A stretch of 64,000 nt of DNA from Amycolatopsis endophytica (GTDB lineage Bacteria > Actinomycetota > Actinomycetes > Mycobacteriales > Pseudonocardiaceae): assembly GCF_013410405.1 (NCBI RefSeq), contig NZ_JACCFK010000001.1, positions 4,526,001 to 4,590,000 of the forward strand, in the 5' to 3' direction. Positions 18,985 to 27,519 of the stretch are shown here, one piece after another. The position numbers were made by a program, and so were the translations under genes. The notes under the pieces are model-generated. The model was not told where the DNA came from. It saw nothing but the letters and a program-made list of their open reading frames with translations, and did no database searches. Positions within the stretch are counted from its first letter, which is position 1. Every line of letters begins with the position of its first letter.

Positions 18985-21261
18985 TTGTCCGTGGCCGGGG
19001 ACCGCCAGCACGACAACACCACCACCGACCTCCAGCACGAGCAGGACTACGTGTCCATGCTCTACTCGAGGCTCGACTCCGAGCGCGCCACCGCCGAACG
19101 CCGTCTGGAGCGCGCGCTGCGTTCCCACGGCGACACGCCGCAGGAGAGCGCCGAGCGTGACGCGGCCAGCAGCCTGCACAGCGAGCGGCTGGCGCAGCTG
19201 GGCTCGGTCGAGCAGGGGCTGTGCTTCGGCCGCCTCGACTTCCACGACGACCCCGAGCCCGCCTACGTCGGGCGGCTGGGCCTGTTCGACTCCGACGGCG
19301 ACTACGAGCCGCTGCTGCTGGACTGGCGCGCGCCCGCCGCGCGGCCGTTCTACCTGGCCACCGCCGCCTCCCCGGAGGGGGTGCGGCGCCGCAGGCACAT
19401 CCGGACGCTGAGCCGCCGGGTGGTCGGCCTCGACGACGAGATCCTGGACCTCGGTGCCGTGGACGACAGCCAGGCCGACCTGGGCCTGGCGGGCGAGGCC
19501 GCCCTGCTGGCCGCGCTGGAGCGCCGGCGCACCGGCGAGATGAGCGACATCGTCGCCACCATCCAGGCCGAGCAGGACGACATCATCCGCGACGACCTCA
19601 GCGGCGTCGTGGTGGTGCAGGGCGGGCCGGGCACCGGCAAGACCGCCGTGGCGCTGCACCGCGCTGCCTACCTCCTCTACACCTACCGGCGGCAGCTCGC
19701 CTCGCGCGGCGTGCTCGTGGTGGGCCCGAACAACACGTTCCTGCGCTACATCGGCCAGGTGCTGCCCTCGCTCGGGGAGACCGGCGTGCTGCTGTCCACG
19801 ATCGGGCAGCTCTTCCCCGGCATCCGGGCGCGCGGCACGGACAGCAGGGAAGCCGCCGAGGTCAAGGGCCGCACGGTGATGGTCGACGTCCTCACCAGGG
19901 TGGTGGCCGACCGGCAGCGGGTGCCGGAGGAGCGGTTCGAGGTGTCCTTCGACGACGACGTGCTGGTCCTCGACCGCGAGGTCGTCGAGCGGGCCAGGGA
20001 CAAGGCCCGCCGCACCCGCCGCCCGCACAACCTGGCGCGGCGCGTGTTCGTCGACGCGATGCTCGACGCGCTGACCGAGCGCGCCGCGGTCCGCATGGAG
20101 GTCGACCTGTTCGCGGACGTGCCGGACATCCCGCTCGCCGAGGGGGAGGACGCCGACGCGCCGGTGCTGGACGCGGGCGACCACGTGGAGATCCGCAAGG
20201 AACTCGCGGAGTCCGAGGCCGTGACCGGGGCGATCGACGAGCTCTGGCCGAAGCTGACCCCGCAGCGCCTGCTCCGGGACACCTACGCCGATCCGGATCG
20301 CCTGCTCAGCGCGTCCGCCGGCCTGCTGGCCGACGAGGACCGGGCGGTGCTGAAACGGCCGGCGCGGTCGCCGTGGGCGCCCGCCGACGTGCCGCTGCTC
20401 GACGAGCTCGCCGAGCTGCTCGGCGAGGACGACGCCGACGAGCGCGCCGCCCGCGAGCGCCGGGAGCGCGAGGAGCGTGCCTACGCCGAGGGCGTGCTGG
20501 ACATCATGGACCAGGACGAGGAACTGCTCGACGAGGACCAGGTCCGCATCGCCGACGTGCTCGACGCCGAACTGTTCGCCGAGCGGCAGGAGCGCAGCAG
20601 CCAGCTGACCGCCGCGCAGCGCGCCGCGCGCGACCGCACGTGGACGTTCGGGCACGTCATCGTCGACGAGGCGCAGGAGCTCTCGGCGATGGACTGGCGG
20701 CTGCTGATGCGCCGCTGCCCGAGCCGGTCGATGACGGTGGTCGGCGACGTGGCGCAGACCGGCGCGCCCGGCGGTGCGTCGTCGTGGCAGGACATGCTGG
20801 GCCGCCACGTCGAGGACCGCTGGCGGCTGCGCGAGCTGACCGTCAACTACCGCACCCCGGTGGAAATCATGGACATCGCCGCGGAGGCACTGGCCGAGGT
20901 CGATCCGGAGCTGCGGGTGCCGACGTCCGTGCGCGAGACCGGGGTGCGGCCGTGGCGCGCCACGGCGGGGGAGCGGCCACTGACGTCCATTGTGGACGAG
21001 GAGGTCGCGGCCGCCGACGGTGGCACCGTCGCGGTGCTGGCCCCGGCGTCCCGGCTGGGCGCGGTCCGCTCCGAACTGGACGGTCACGGCGAGGCGGTGT
21101 CGGTGCTGACCGTCGGCGAGGCCAAGGGCCTGGAGTTCGACGGCGTCGTGGTGCTGGAGCCGGAGCGGATCGTGGCGGAGTCGCCGCGCGGCTGGAACGA
21201 CCTCTACGTCGCCTACACCCGCGCCACGCAGCGGCTGGGAGTCGTGCACTCCGCCGGATAG
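18985..21261 (+). CDS. HelD/HelR-like RNA polymerase-recycling ATPase
   Basis: The protein has about 758 residues with a UvrD/Rep-like superfamily 1 core. N-terminal coiled coil (about residues 15-75, EQDYVSMLYSRLDSERATAERRLERAL), then GRLGLFDSDGDYEPLLLDWRAPAARPFY, Walker A GGPGTGKTAVALHRAAYLLY, a variable insertion with acidic stretches, Walker B HVIVDEAQELSAMDWRLLMRR, VVGDVAQTGAPG, VNYRTPVEIMDIA and a C-terminal EAKGLEFDGVVVLEPE / LYVAYTRATQRL. HelD proteins strip stalled RNA polymerase from DNA; the actinobacterial HelR branch can confer rifamycin tolerance. Start is uncertain: TTG 18979, TTG 18985 or GTG 18991. No antibiotic gene lies adjacent. Confidence 0.88.
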   Translation: MSVAGDRQHDNTTTDLQHEQDYVSMLYSRLDSERATAERRLERALRSHGDTPQESAERDAASSLHSERLAQLGSVEQGLCFGRLDFHDDPEPAYVGRLGLFDSDGDYEPLLLDWRAPAARPFYLATAASPEGVRRRRHIRTLSRRVVGLDDEILDLGAVDDSQADLGLAGEAALLAALERRRTGEMSDIVATIQAEQDDIIRDDLSGVVVVQGGPGTGKTAVALHRAAYLLYTYRRQLASRGVLVVGPNNTFLRYIGQVLPSLGETGVLLSTIGQLFPGIRARGTDSREAAEVKGRTVMVDVLTRVVADRQRVPEERFEVSFDDDVLVLDREVVERARDKARRTRRPHNLARRVFVDAMLDALTERAAVRMEVDLFADVPDIPLAEGEDADAPVLDAGDHVEIRKELAESEAVTGAIDELWPKLTPQRLLRDTYADPDRLLSASAGLLADEDRAVLKRPARSPWAPADVPLLDELAELLGEDDADERAARERREREERAYAEGVLDIMDQDEELLDEDQVRIADVLDAELFAERQERSSQLTAAQRAARDRTWTFGHVIVDEAQELSAMDWRLLMRRCPSRSMTVVGDVAQTGAPGGASSWQDMLGRHVEDRWRLRELTVNYRTPVEIMDIAAEALAEVDPELRVPTSVRETGVRPWRATAGERPLTSIVDEEVAAADGGTVAVLAPASRLGAVRSELDGHGEAVSVLTVGEAKGLEFDGVVVLEPERIVAESPRGWNDLYVAYTRATQRLGVVHSAG

Positions 21262-21291
21262 CCGACGTCAACGCCCGGTTAAAGTGGCGCC

Positions 21292-21879
21292 ATGCGTACT
21301 GCTGGCAAGATCGTGCTCGCGGCGGCAGCCGCCCTCGCCGTCGGGGCCTGCGCTCCCGACCAGGACCCGTCGTCCTTCCCGCCCGGTGGCGGCCCGACCT
21401 ACCCGGCGCCGGAGCCGGCGGGCGCCTCGGTCAGCGCCTCGGCGGGGCACGACTCGGGCAGCGCCGCGCACGAGTGCACCGCGGACGACATCACGGTGAC
21501 CGGTGACTTCGGCACCAAGCCGGCGATCACCATCCCATCCGGCTGCACCGCCCCGACGAAGCTGCTGACCAAGGACCTCAAGCCGGGCACCGGCGCGACG
21601 GCCGAGGCGGGCAGCACCCTGCAGATGGACTACGACCTGGTCACCTGGTCGGACAAGGTCGACCAGCAGAACTCGTTCAGCGGCCAGCCGTTCGCGCTCC
21701 AGCTCGGCGCCGGCACCGCCATCCCGGGCTGGGACCAGGGCCTGGAGGGCATCAAGCAGGGCGGCCGCCGCCTGCTGGTCATCCCGCCGGACCTGGGCTA
21801 CGGCGCGAGCGGCAACGGCCCGATCAAGCCGAACGAGACGCTCGTCTTCGTCGTCGACGCCGTCCAGGTCGCCGGCTGA
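21292..21879 (+). CDS. FKBP-type peptidyl-prolyl isomerase lipoprotein
   Basis: The 195-residue protein has a signal peptide with lipobox AVGAC (Cys about residue 20), a Pro/Gly/Ser-rich linker, then an FKBP domain: VTGDFGTKPAITIP, LTKDLKPGTGATAEAGSTLQMDY, PFALQLGAGTAIPGWDQGLEGIKQGGRRLLVIPPDLGYG and NETLVFVVDAVQV. These include the conserved IPGWDQGL and LGYG active-site segments. It should act on extracytoplasmic proteins from the outer face of the membrane. A paralogue follows 2 bp after the stop. Confidence 0.93.
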   Translation: MRTAGKIVLAAAAALAVGACAPDQDPSSFPPGGGPTYPAPEPAGASVSASAGHDSGSAAHECTADDITVTGDFGTKPAITIPSGCTAPTKLLTKDLKPGTGATAEAGSTLQMDYDLVTWSDKVDQQNSFSGQPFALQLGAGTAIPGWDQGLEGIKQGGRRLLVIPPDLGYGASGNGPIKPNETLVFVVDAVQVAG

Positions 21880-21881
21880 CG

Positions 21882-22430
21882 ATGGCCGTGCGGGGGGCGG
21901 TCGCGGCGGTCACCGCCATGACGGCGGTGGCCCTCCTCGGGGCGTGCTCGCCCGGTCAGTGGCAGCCGTTCGTCCCACCTGAGCCGGCGCCGCCATCGGC
22001 GGGCACATGGGTGGGCAACGGTCCCGGCGCCATCGAGTGCACCGTGGACGACATCACGGTGGCCGGCGACGTCGGCAGCGAGCCGGCGGTCACGATCCCG
22101 GACGACTGCATCGCGCCGAACACGGTGCTGACCAAGGACCTCGTTCCCGGCGCGGGGCCCGCCGCCGGGACCGGCAGCACCATGGGAGTGAATTACGTGC
22201 TCCTCACGTGGTCGGACAAGGTCCGGATGGAGGATTCCTTCCGCACTCCACAGCTGGTGCAGGTCGAGGTCGGCAGGTTCGGCGGGATGCCGGGCTTCCG
22301 GGAAGGCCTGCCGGGGATGCGGCAGGGCGGCCGTCGGCTGCTGGTCCTCCCGCAGGACGTCGCGGCCAAGGCGGGCGGAACGGTCGACACGCTGGTGTAC
22401 GTCGTCGACGCTGCCCGGGTCGGGGTCTGA
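21882..22430 (+). CDS. Degenerate FKBP-like lipoprotein paralogue
   Basis: The 182-residue lipoprotein (LLGAC lipobox) is clearly a tandem duplicate of the preceding FKBP. ECTVDDITVAGDVGSEPAVTIP and LTKDLVPGAGPAAGTGSTM align with the neighbour along the whole length. Active-site positions have changed: IPGWDQGL becomes MPGFREGL, and the LGYGASGNGPIKPNETL segment is shortened to VAAKAGGTVDTL, losing the Tyr and Gly. Prolyl isomerase activity is therefore doubtful; a binding or chaperone role is possible. Its TGA overlaps the next ATG by one base, so three genes are probably co-translated. Confidence 0.85.
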   Translation: MAVRGAVAAVTAMTAVALLGACSPGQWQPFVPPEPAPPSAGTWVGNGPGAIECTVDDITVAGDVGSEPAVTIPDDCIAPNTVLTKDLVPGAGPAAGTGSTMGVNYVLLTWSDKVRMEDSFRTPQLVQVEVGRFGGMPGFREGLPGMRQGGRRLLVLPQDVAAKAGGTVDTLVYVVDAARVGV

Positions 22431-23191
22431 TGGACGTCCGTGGTGCGGTCGCGGTGGTCACCGGCGCCTCGTCGGGCATCGGGGCGGCCACGGCGCTCCG
22501 GCTGCACGAGGCAGGTGCTCGCCTCGTGCTGCACGGGCGCGACGGCGACCGGCTGAACGCGCTCGCGGAGCGCACCGGCGGGGTCGCCGTCCGTGCGGAC
22601 TTCGCCGAGCCCGGTGCCGCGGAGGCGGTGGCCGGGGAGATCGCCGGGCGGGCCGGCCGCGTGGACGTGCTCGTCAACAACGCCGGGATGGGCTGGGCCG
22701 GCCCGGTCACGGAGATGACCGCGGCGGATGCCCGGCGGTTGCTGACGGTGAACCTGGCGGCACCGGTCGAGTTGACCCGCGCGCTGCTGCCCGCTCTGCT
22801 GGAGCGGCCGCGCGCGGCGGTCGTCTTCGTCACCTCCATCGCGGGCCGGGCGGGCGTGGCGGGGGAGTCGGTGTACTCCGCGAGCAAGGCCGGGCTGGAC
22901 GTGTTCGCCGAGAGCCTCCGGCTGGAACTCGTGGGTACCGGTGTTCACGTCGGAGTGGTCGTGCCGGGGGTGGTGGACACCGAGTTCTTCGCCCGCCGTG
23001 GCCGCCCTTACCAGCGGCGCAGCCCCAGGCCGGTGCCCGCGGGCGCGGTCGCGGAAGCGGTGTGGAAGGCCGTGGTCGCGGAGCGTGCCGAACAGTACGT
23101 CCCCCGGTGGCTGAGAGTGCCGATCGCGGTGCGCGGGACCATGCCCGCGGTGTACCGTGCACTATCTGCCCGATTCGGGGGTTCAGGCTGA
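22430..23191 (+). CDS. Short-chain dehydrogenase/reductase
   Basis: The 253-residue classical SDR has a Rossmann motif VVTGASSGIGAATALRL, the structural VLVNNAGMGW, and the catalytic Ser plus YxxxK (SIAGRAGVAGESVYSASKAG). The C-terminal VVPGVVDTEFF and KAVVAERAEQYVPRWLRVP segments resemble lipid- or retinol-type SDRs that use membrane-associated substrates, but the substrate is unknown. Start overlaps the FKBP paralogue stop. Confidence 0.9.
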   Translation: MDVRGAVAVVTGASSGIGAATALRLHEAGARLVLHGRDGDRLNALAERTGGVAVRADFAEPGAAEAVAGEIAGRAGRVDVLVNNAGMGWAGPVTEMTAADARRLLTVNLAAPVELTRALLPALLERPRAAVVFVTSIAGRAGVAGESVYSASKAGLDVFAESLRLELVGTGVHVGVVVPGVVDTEFFARRGRPYQRRSPRPVPAGAVAEAVWKAVVAERAEQYVPRWLRVPIAVRGTMPAVYRALSARFGGSG

Positions 23192-23233
23192 GTTCCCGGA
23201 ATCTTTCCGCCACTGGAAGCGCTGAAAAGTGAC

Positions 23234-24211
23234 GTGTTAGTCCCGGTATTCCTCGGATTCGCCGCGGCGTTCCTGTTCGCCGCGTCAGCCGCGCTGCAAC
23301 GCCGCGCGGTGATCGAGGTTGCCGACAGTGACGTCGACGGTCGCGCGGCCAAACACCGCGTCCCCGTACTGTGGCTGATCCGCAAGCTGTTGCGCAAGAG
23401 GGTCTGGCTCGCGGGGTGGGCCACGAACCTGTTGGGCTTTTTCAGTCAGGCCGCCGCGCTGCACTTCGGGTCGATCGCGCTCGTGCAGCCGCTGCTGGTC
23501 ACGGAGCTGCTCTTCGCGCTGCCGATGGCCTCGGCCGCGATCCGGCGGTGGCCGCCGCTGCGGGACTGGTTCGCCGGACTGGCCATCACCGGGGGAGTGG
23601 TGGTGTTCCTGGCGGTCGAGGGCACCGCACCGCTGGGCGGGTCGCCCGACCAGGGCCGCCTGCTGATCGCGGTGCTGATCGCCGCCGCCACCGTCGTCAC
23701 GCTGGTGCAGGTCGCGCAGAAGCGCGGCCCGCTGATGCACAGCGCGCTCATCGCCGCCGCGGCCGGGATCTGCTACGCGATGTCCGCGGCCATGATGAAG
23801 GTGACCACCGACCTGCTGTTGAACGAGGGTGTCGGCCACACGGCACTGACCTGGCCGGGGTACGTGCTCGCCTTGTCGACCCTGTCCGGGTTGCTGCTGG
23901 GGCAGCAGGCCTACGGATCGGGTTCGCTGTCCGCGGCGATCGCGGTGATGTCCATCGTCAACCCGGCGGCCAGCTACTTCCTGGGACTGCTGGCGTTCAA
24001 CGCGACGCTGGTGGTCGAGCCGGGTCCGCTGGCCGCGACGGCGGGCGCCGCCGTGCTGCTCGGCCTCGGGGTGTTCGGACTGGCGAATTCCCCGAGCGTG
24101 CAGGCCGAGACGAGCCGCACAGCCGAACACGGGGTTTATCCCGGGAGTGGTAAATTCTCGGGAACCGTTCACGCACCGGTCCGTTCATCGGACACCTTCG
24201 CTCAGGAATAA
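23234..24211 (+). CDS. DMT-family (EamA-like) membrane transporter
   Basis: The 325-residue protein has about nine or ten hydrophobic helices in two halves, as in drug/metabolite transporters. The N-terminal FAAAFLFAASAALQRRAV, GSIALVQPLLVTELLFALP and the second-half GSGSLSAAIAVMSIVNPAASYFLGLLAF fit actinobacterial DMT proteins annotated only as membrane proteins or magnesium-transporter-like (NIPA) relatives. The C-terminal 45 residues are polar. GTG start at 23234. Substrate unknown. Confidence 0.8.
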   Translation: MLVPVFLGFAAAFLFAASAALQRRAVIEVADSDVDGRAAKHRVPVLWLIRKLLRKRVWLAGWATNLLGFFSQAAALHFGSIALVQPLLVTELLFALPMASAAIRRWPPLRDWFAGLAITGGVVVFLAVEGTAPLGGSPDQGRLLIAVLIAAATVVTLVQVAQKRGPLMHSALIAAAAGICYAMSAAMMKVTTDLLLNEGVGHTALTWPGYVLALSTLSGLLLGQQAYGSGSLSAAIAVMSIVNPAASYFLGLLAFNATLVVEPGPLAATAGAAVLLGLGVFGLANSPSVQAETSRTAEHGVYPGSGKFSGTVHAPVRSSDTFAQE

Positions 24212-24323
24212 TTCAGGTTTCCGGCGTAGGTTTCGGGCCCGGCGGGCGGTGGAACCTACAGAGCCTGCTGACGAGTGCGCCGCCCCCGCGCACCCCCAGG
24301 CAGACCCTTGGAGGCTGGAGCCT

Positions 24324-25010
24324 GTGCACCACCGAGCGCCGTCCGGCGAGCGCCACCTGGTGATCGAGATCCCGCACCTGCGGAAAACGATCAAGGATGC
24401 GGCGATTCTTCTGCTGGAAACGGTCGTCATCCCGACCGTTCTGCTGGGATTGCTGTTGCATTTCGTCGGCCTGGTTCCCGCGTTGTGCGCGGTGCTCGGC
24501 TGGAGCGCTTTCGTGATCGGCGCGCGGCGTCTCATGAAGCGCGACCTGCCCCGCACGTTGCTGTTGTGCACCGTGATGCTGGTGGGCCGCGCGGCGGTCG
24601 CCCTCATCACCTCCAGTGCCGTGGTGTACGTGCTGCAGCCCGCGCTCGGATCGGTGCTGATGTTCCTCATCTTCGTCGGCAGCGCGGTGCTGGGGCGCCC
24701 CATCACGGCCCGCCTGGCCAACGACTTCGTCCGGCTGCCCGCGGAACTGTTCAAGCACCGCACGGTCAACCGCGTGTTCGTCGAGGTGGCCCTCCTGTGG
24801 GGCGGCTCGCGCCTGATCGACGCCGCCATGACCATCGGTTTCCTGCACTGGGGTGTGGAGGCGGGCCTGATGTCACGCGGCATCCTCAGCGGCCTGCTCA
24901 CCGCCCTGACCGTCGCGGTCTGCGCCGCGCACGGCTGGCGCAAACTGCGCCGCAGCGGCGTCACCCTCCGCCTGGCCGGGCGCCACACCCCGGCCCCCGC
25001 CCCCGCCTGA
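24324..25010 (+). CDS. VC0807-type membrane protein
   Basis: This is a 228-residue membrane protein with about six hydrophobic segments. The pattern TVVIPTVLLGLLLHFVGLVPALCAVLGWSAFVIGARRLMKRDLPRTLLL, followed by GRPITARLANDFVRLP and a C-terminal amphipathic tail, matches proteins called VC0807 family; function unknown. I preferred the GTG at 24324, 9 nt after GGAGG, over an upstream ATG whose extension is low-complexity and overlaps the preceding gene. Immediately downstream lies a gene relic. Confidence 0.7.
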   Translation: MHHRAPSGERHLVIEIPHLRKTIKDAAILLLETVVIPTVLLGLLLHFVGLVPALCAVLGWSAFVIGARRLMKRDLPRTLLLCTVMLVGRAAVALITSSAVVYVLQPALGSVLMFLIFVGSAVLGRPITARLANDFVRLPAELFKHRTVNRVFVEVALLWGGSRLIDAAMTIGFLHWGVEAGLMSRGILSGLLTALTVAVCAAHGWRKLRRSGVTLRLAGRHTPAPAPA

Positions 25011-25417
25011 CGCGAGTTCCAGATGTCGCCGTCGAAGTACCAGTCGCCGAGCGTCCCGCCGTCGCCGAGCCCGTGGCCGGGCCGGGAGCCGTGATCGCCG
25101 TTGGTGCCGCGGGACGTGTGGCCGGCCGCGACACCTACGACGACTTCGATCACTTCGGCGGCGGCAGCCCGCACCCGGCCGCCCGGCTCGTCGTCCTTGG
25201 CCACCGCGACGCCCCGGAGATCACCGACCGGCAGATCCTGCTCACCACCGGCATCGAGGACGCGATCGCGGTGGCGCGGAAGCTCGCGGACGGCAAGGAC
25301 GTCGGCCTGATGGGCGGCGGTGTCCTCGCCGCGGCGATCGAGGCCGGACTCGTCGACGACGTGGTCGTGCACCGTGGAGCGTTGACTTCCCGCGAGCGCG
25401 GCGCCCGCAAAGCGTGA
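25011..25417. pseudogene. Scrambled relic of a RibD-C/dihydrofolate-reductase-like gene
   Basis: On the plus strand from about 25085 the frame reads GRDTYDDFDHF, then LLTTGIEDAIAVARKLADGKDV, GLMGGGVLAAAIEAGLVDDV. This matches the middle and C-terminal half of RibD-C/DHFR-like proteins but stops without the final strands. On the minus strand from about 25110 to 25014 the translation is RPGHGLGDGGTLGDWYFDGD, which resembles the N-terminal part of the same family. The two halves thus point in opposite directions, as after an internal inversion. No complete product can be made. The relic's stop overlaps the start of the next gene. Confidence 0.6.
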
Positions 25418-27423
25418 TATACGACGGTGTGCTCACCGTCGGTTCCAGACCACAGCCTCCGGTGACCCTGGACGCGCGCACCGCGGCCGTCCGGCGCCCG
25501 AGCTGGTGGCGCGAGCTGCTGCTCGGGCTCGGGCTGTTCGGCGTCTACCTGCTGGTCGAGGCGCTTCCGCTGCCCGGCAGGGAAGAGCGTGCGCACGCCA
25601 ACGGCGAGGCGCTCCTGGCCTTCGAACGCTGGCTGCACCTGGACTTCGAACTGCCGGTCAACCTGTGGCTGGCAGGCCAGGGCTGGATCCGCGTGTTCGC
25701 CAACTACGAGTACGCGGTCACCTACATCGCCAGCGCGATCGTCCTGCTGATCTGGGTGCACGCCCGGCATCCCGTGCACTACCGCTCGGTGCGCAACTCG
25801 TTCGTGTGGCTGAACCTGTTCGCGCTGGCCTGCTTCTGGCTGTACCCGGTCGCGCCGCCGCGGATGCTGGAGGGCGCCGGGTTCGTCGACACGGTGCGGC
25901 TCGGGCACACGTTCCTGTCCTGGGGTTCGCCCGCGCTGCAGGGTGCCAACCAGCTCGCCGCCATGCCGTCGCTGCACGTCGGCTGGGCGCTGTGGGTGTC
26001 GGTGGTGCTGGCGCGCATCCGCGGCGGCCGGGTCGTGCAGGTCGTGAGCGCGGTGCACGTGCTCATCACGTTCGCCGTCATCGTGGCGACGGGCAACCAC
26101 TACTGGATCGACGCGGCGGGGGCGGTGGTGTTCATCGTGGCGGCGACATGGCTGGCGCAGGTCGCGAAACCGGTGGAGCGGGTCCCGGCGTCGGACACGT
26201 TCTTCCTGCACGTCGAGACCCGTGACTTCCCGCAGCACGTGGGCGGGCTCATCATGCTCGACACGACGAAGAACCCGTCCGGGCCGACGCGCGAATGGGT
26301 GCGCTCCGCGCTCGAAGCGAAGCTGCCCGTGATGCCCCGCTACGCGCAACGGCTGTCGCCCTACTCGCGCTGGCGACGGCAGTTCTGGGTGCCCCATCCC
26401 GGCATCGACTGGGACTGGCACGTCCCCGACTTCGACCTCACCCGCCCGGACGGCACTCCCGGCGGCATGGGCGCGCTGCACGAGCTGGTCGCCCGGTTCC
26501 AGAGCGAACCGCTGCCGCGGGACCGCCCGCTGTGGCGCTTCGCCGTCGTGCGGGGCGTCGAGGAGGACACTGCGGCGGTCATCTCGCTGGTGCACCACGC
26601 CGTCGCCGACGGCATCGGCACGATCAGCCTGATGCTCGAACTGTTCGAGTCACCCAGCCTGCTGGCGGGCCTCAACGAGACGAAGCGGCCGAACGCCCTG
26701 CAGAAGGTCGCCGCGGGCGCGGTGGGCCTGGCCCAGCTGGCCACGGACGGCAGGCCCAAGGCGGAGCTGCCCTCGGGTCACCCGCCGGACCGCCGCTACG
26801 CGACCCTGCGGATCCCGCTCGACGAGGTGCGCGAACTGGCGCGCAGGTACGGCGTGCGGGTGACCGATCTGCTGCTGAGCGGTGTCGCGGGCGCGTTGCG
26901 GAGGGTCGCGGTGGCGCCGCTGCCGGAGTCGATGCTGACCTCGGTCACCCTGATGGCCGCCGAGCCCCGGCCAGGGGCGGAGGGCAACGTGACCGCCGCG
27001 GTGATGGTGGACGTCCCGCTCGGCGACCTGCCCGAGACCCAGCGGCTGGAGCGGATCGCCAAGGCCACGAAACGGCTGCGCACCGGCACCCGCGTCGTCG
27101 CGTCGCGGTTCGTGCAGCACACCGTCGCCAACTTCATGCCGCCGTTCTTCCACAGCTGGTTCGCCCGGACCGTCTATGGTGGACGGTTCTTCAACGGCAC
27201 CGTGTCCAATATGCCGGGTGCGGCCTGGCCGACGTCCTTCGGCGATTTTCCGCTCCACACCGCGTTCGCCATCATCCCGCTCGCGCCGGGAACACCGTTC
27301 ACCATCGGCGTGCTCGGGTGGCACGGCTCGTTCTCGCTGAGCGCCACGGTGGACGCCGAGCTGGTGGACAGCGTGGACGGTTTCCTCGCCGAATTCCGCG
27401 CGGTACTGGCCGAACTGGACTGA
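25414..27423 (+). CDS. Bifunctional PAP2-like phosphatase / WS-DGAT acyltransferase
   Basis: The 669-residue fusion has two parts. Residues about 30-250 form a PAP2/inositolphosphotransferase-like membrane domain with helices, an FWLYPVAPPRML segment, AAMPSLHVGWALW and GNHYWIDAAGA carrying the conserved His residues. Residues about 260-669 form a wax-ester synthase/diacylglycerol acyltransferase domain with the catalytic LVHHAVADGIG (HHxxxDG) and a C-terminal NGTVSNMPGAAWP-type motif. It may couple dephosphorylation of phosphatidate-like lipids to acylation of the product; the fusion is known in actinobacteria but its product is not settled. Start GTG 25414 or GTG 25429. Confidence 0.88.
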   Translation: MIYDGVLTVGSRPQPPVTLDARTAAVRRPSWWRELLLGLGLFGVYLLVEALPLPGREERAHANGEALLAFERWLHLDFELPVNLWLAGQGWIRVFANYEYAVTYIASAIVLLIWVHARHPVHYRSVRNSFVWLNLFALACFWLYPVAPPRMLEGAGFVDTVRLGHTFLSWGSPALQGANQLAAMPSLHVGWALWVSVVLARIRGGRVVQVVSAVHVLITFAVIVATGNHYWIDAAGAVVFIVAATWLAQVAKPVERVPASDTFFLHVETRDFPQHVGGLIMLDTTKNPSGPTREWVRSALEAKLPVMPRYAQRLSPYSRWRRQFWVPHPGIDWDWHVPDFDLTRPDGTPGGMGALHELVARFQSEPLPRDRPLWRFAVVRGVEEDTAAVISLVHHAVADGIGTISLMLELFESPSLLAGLNETKRPNALQKVAAGAVGLAQLATDGRPKAELPSGHPPDRRYATLRIPLDEVRELARRYGVRVTDLLLSGVAGALRRVAVAPLPESMLTSVTLMAAEPRPGAEGNVTAAVMVDVPLGDLPETQRLERIAKATKRLRTGTRVVASRFVQHTVANFMPPFFHSWFARTVYGGRFFNGTVSNMPGAAWPTSFGDFPLHTAFAIIPLAPGTPFTIGVLGWHGSFSLSATVDAELVDSVDGFLAEFRAVLAELD

Positions 27424-27435
27424 GACCCGCGCCGG

Positions 27436-27519
27436 GAGCGGCCAACACGGTGACCGGAGCGGCCAACACGGTGACCGGAGCGGCCAACACGGTGACCGGA
27501 GCGGCCAACACGGTGCTCA
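27436..27519. repeat. Tandem array of four 21-bp units
   Basis: Four head-to-tail copies of GAGCGGCCAACACGGTGACCG start at 27436, 27457, 27478 and 27499; the first three are identical and the fourth changes at its end. There is no inverted half here, unlike the arrays at 7.6 and 55.1 kb. It lies between the convergent acyltransferase gene and the CdaR-type regulator, whose stop codon falls inside the last unit. Confidence 0.9.

Noticed and set aside
24147..24323. N-terminal extension of the VC0807-type protein
   Set aside because: The in-frame extension overlaps the preceding transporter gene and is low-complexity; the GTG after GGAGG explains the start better.
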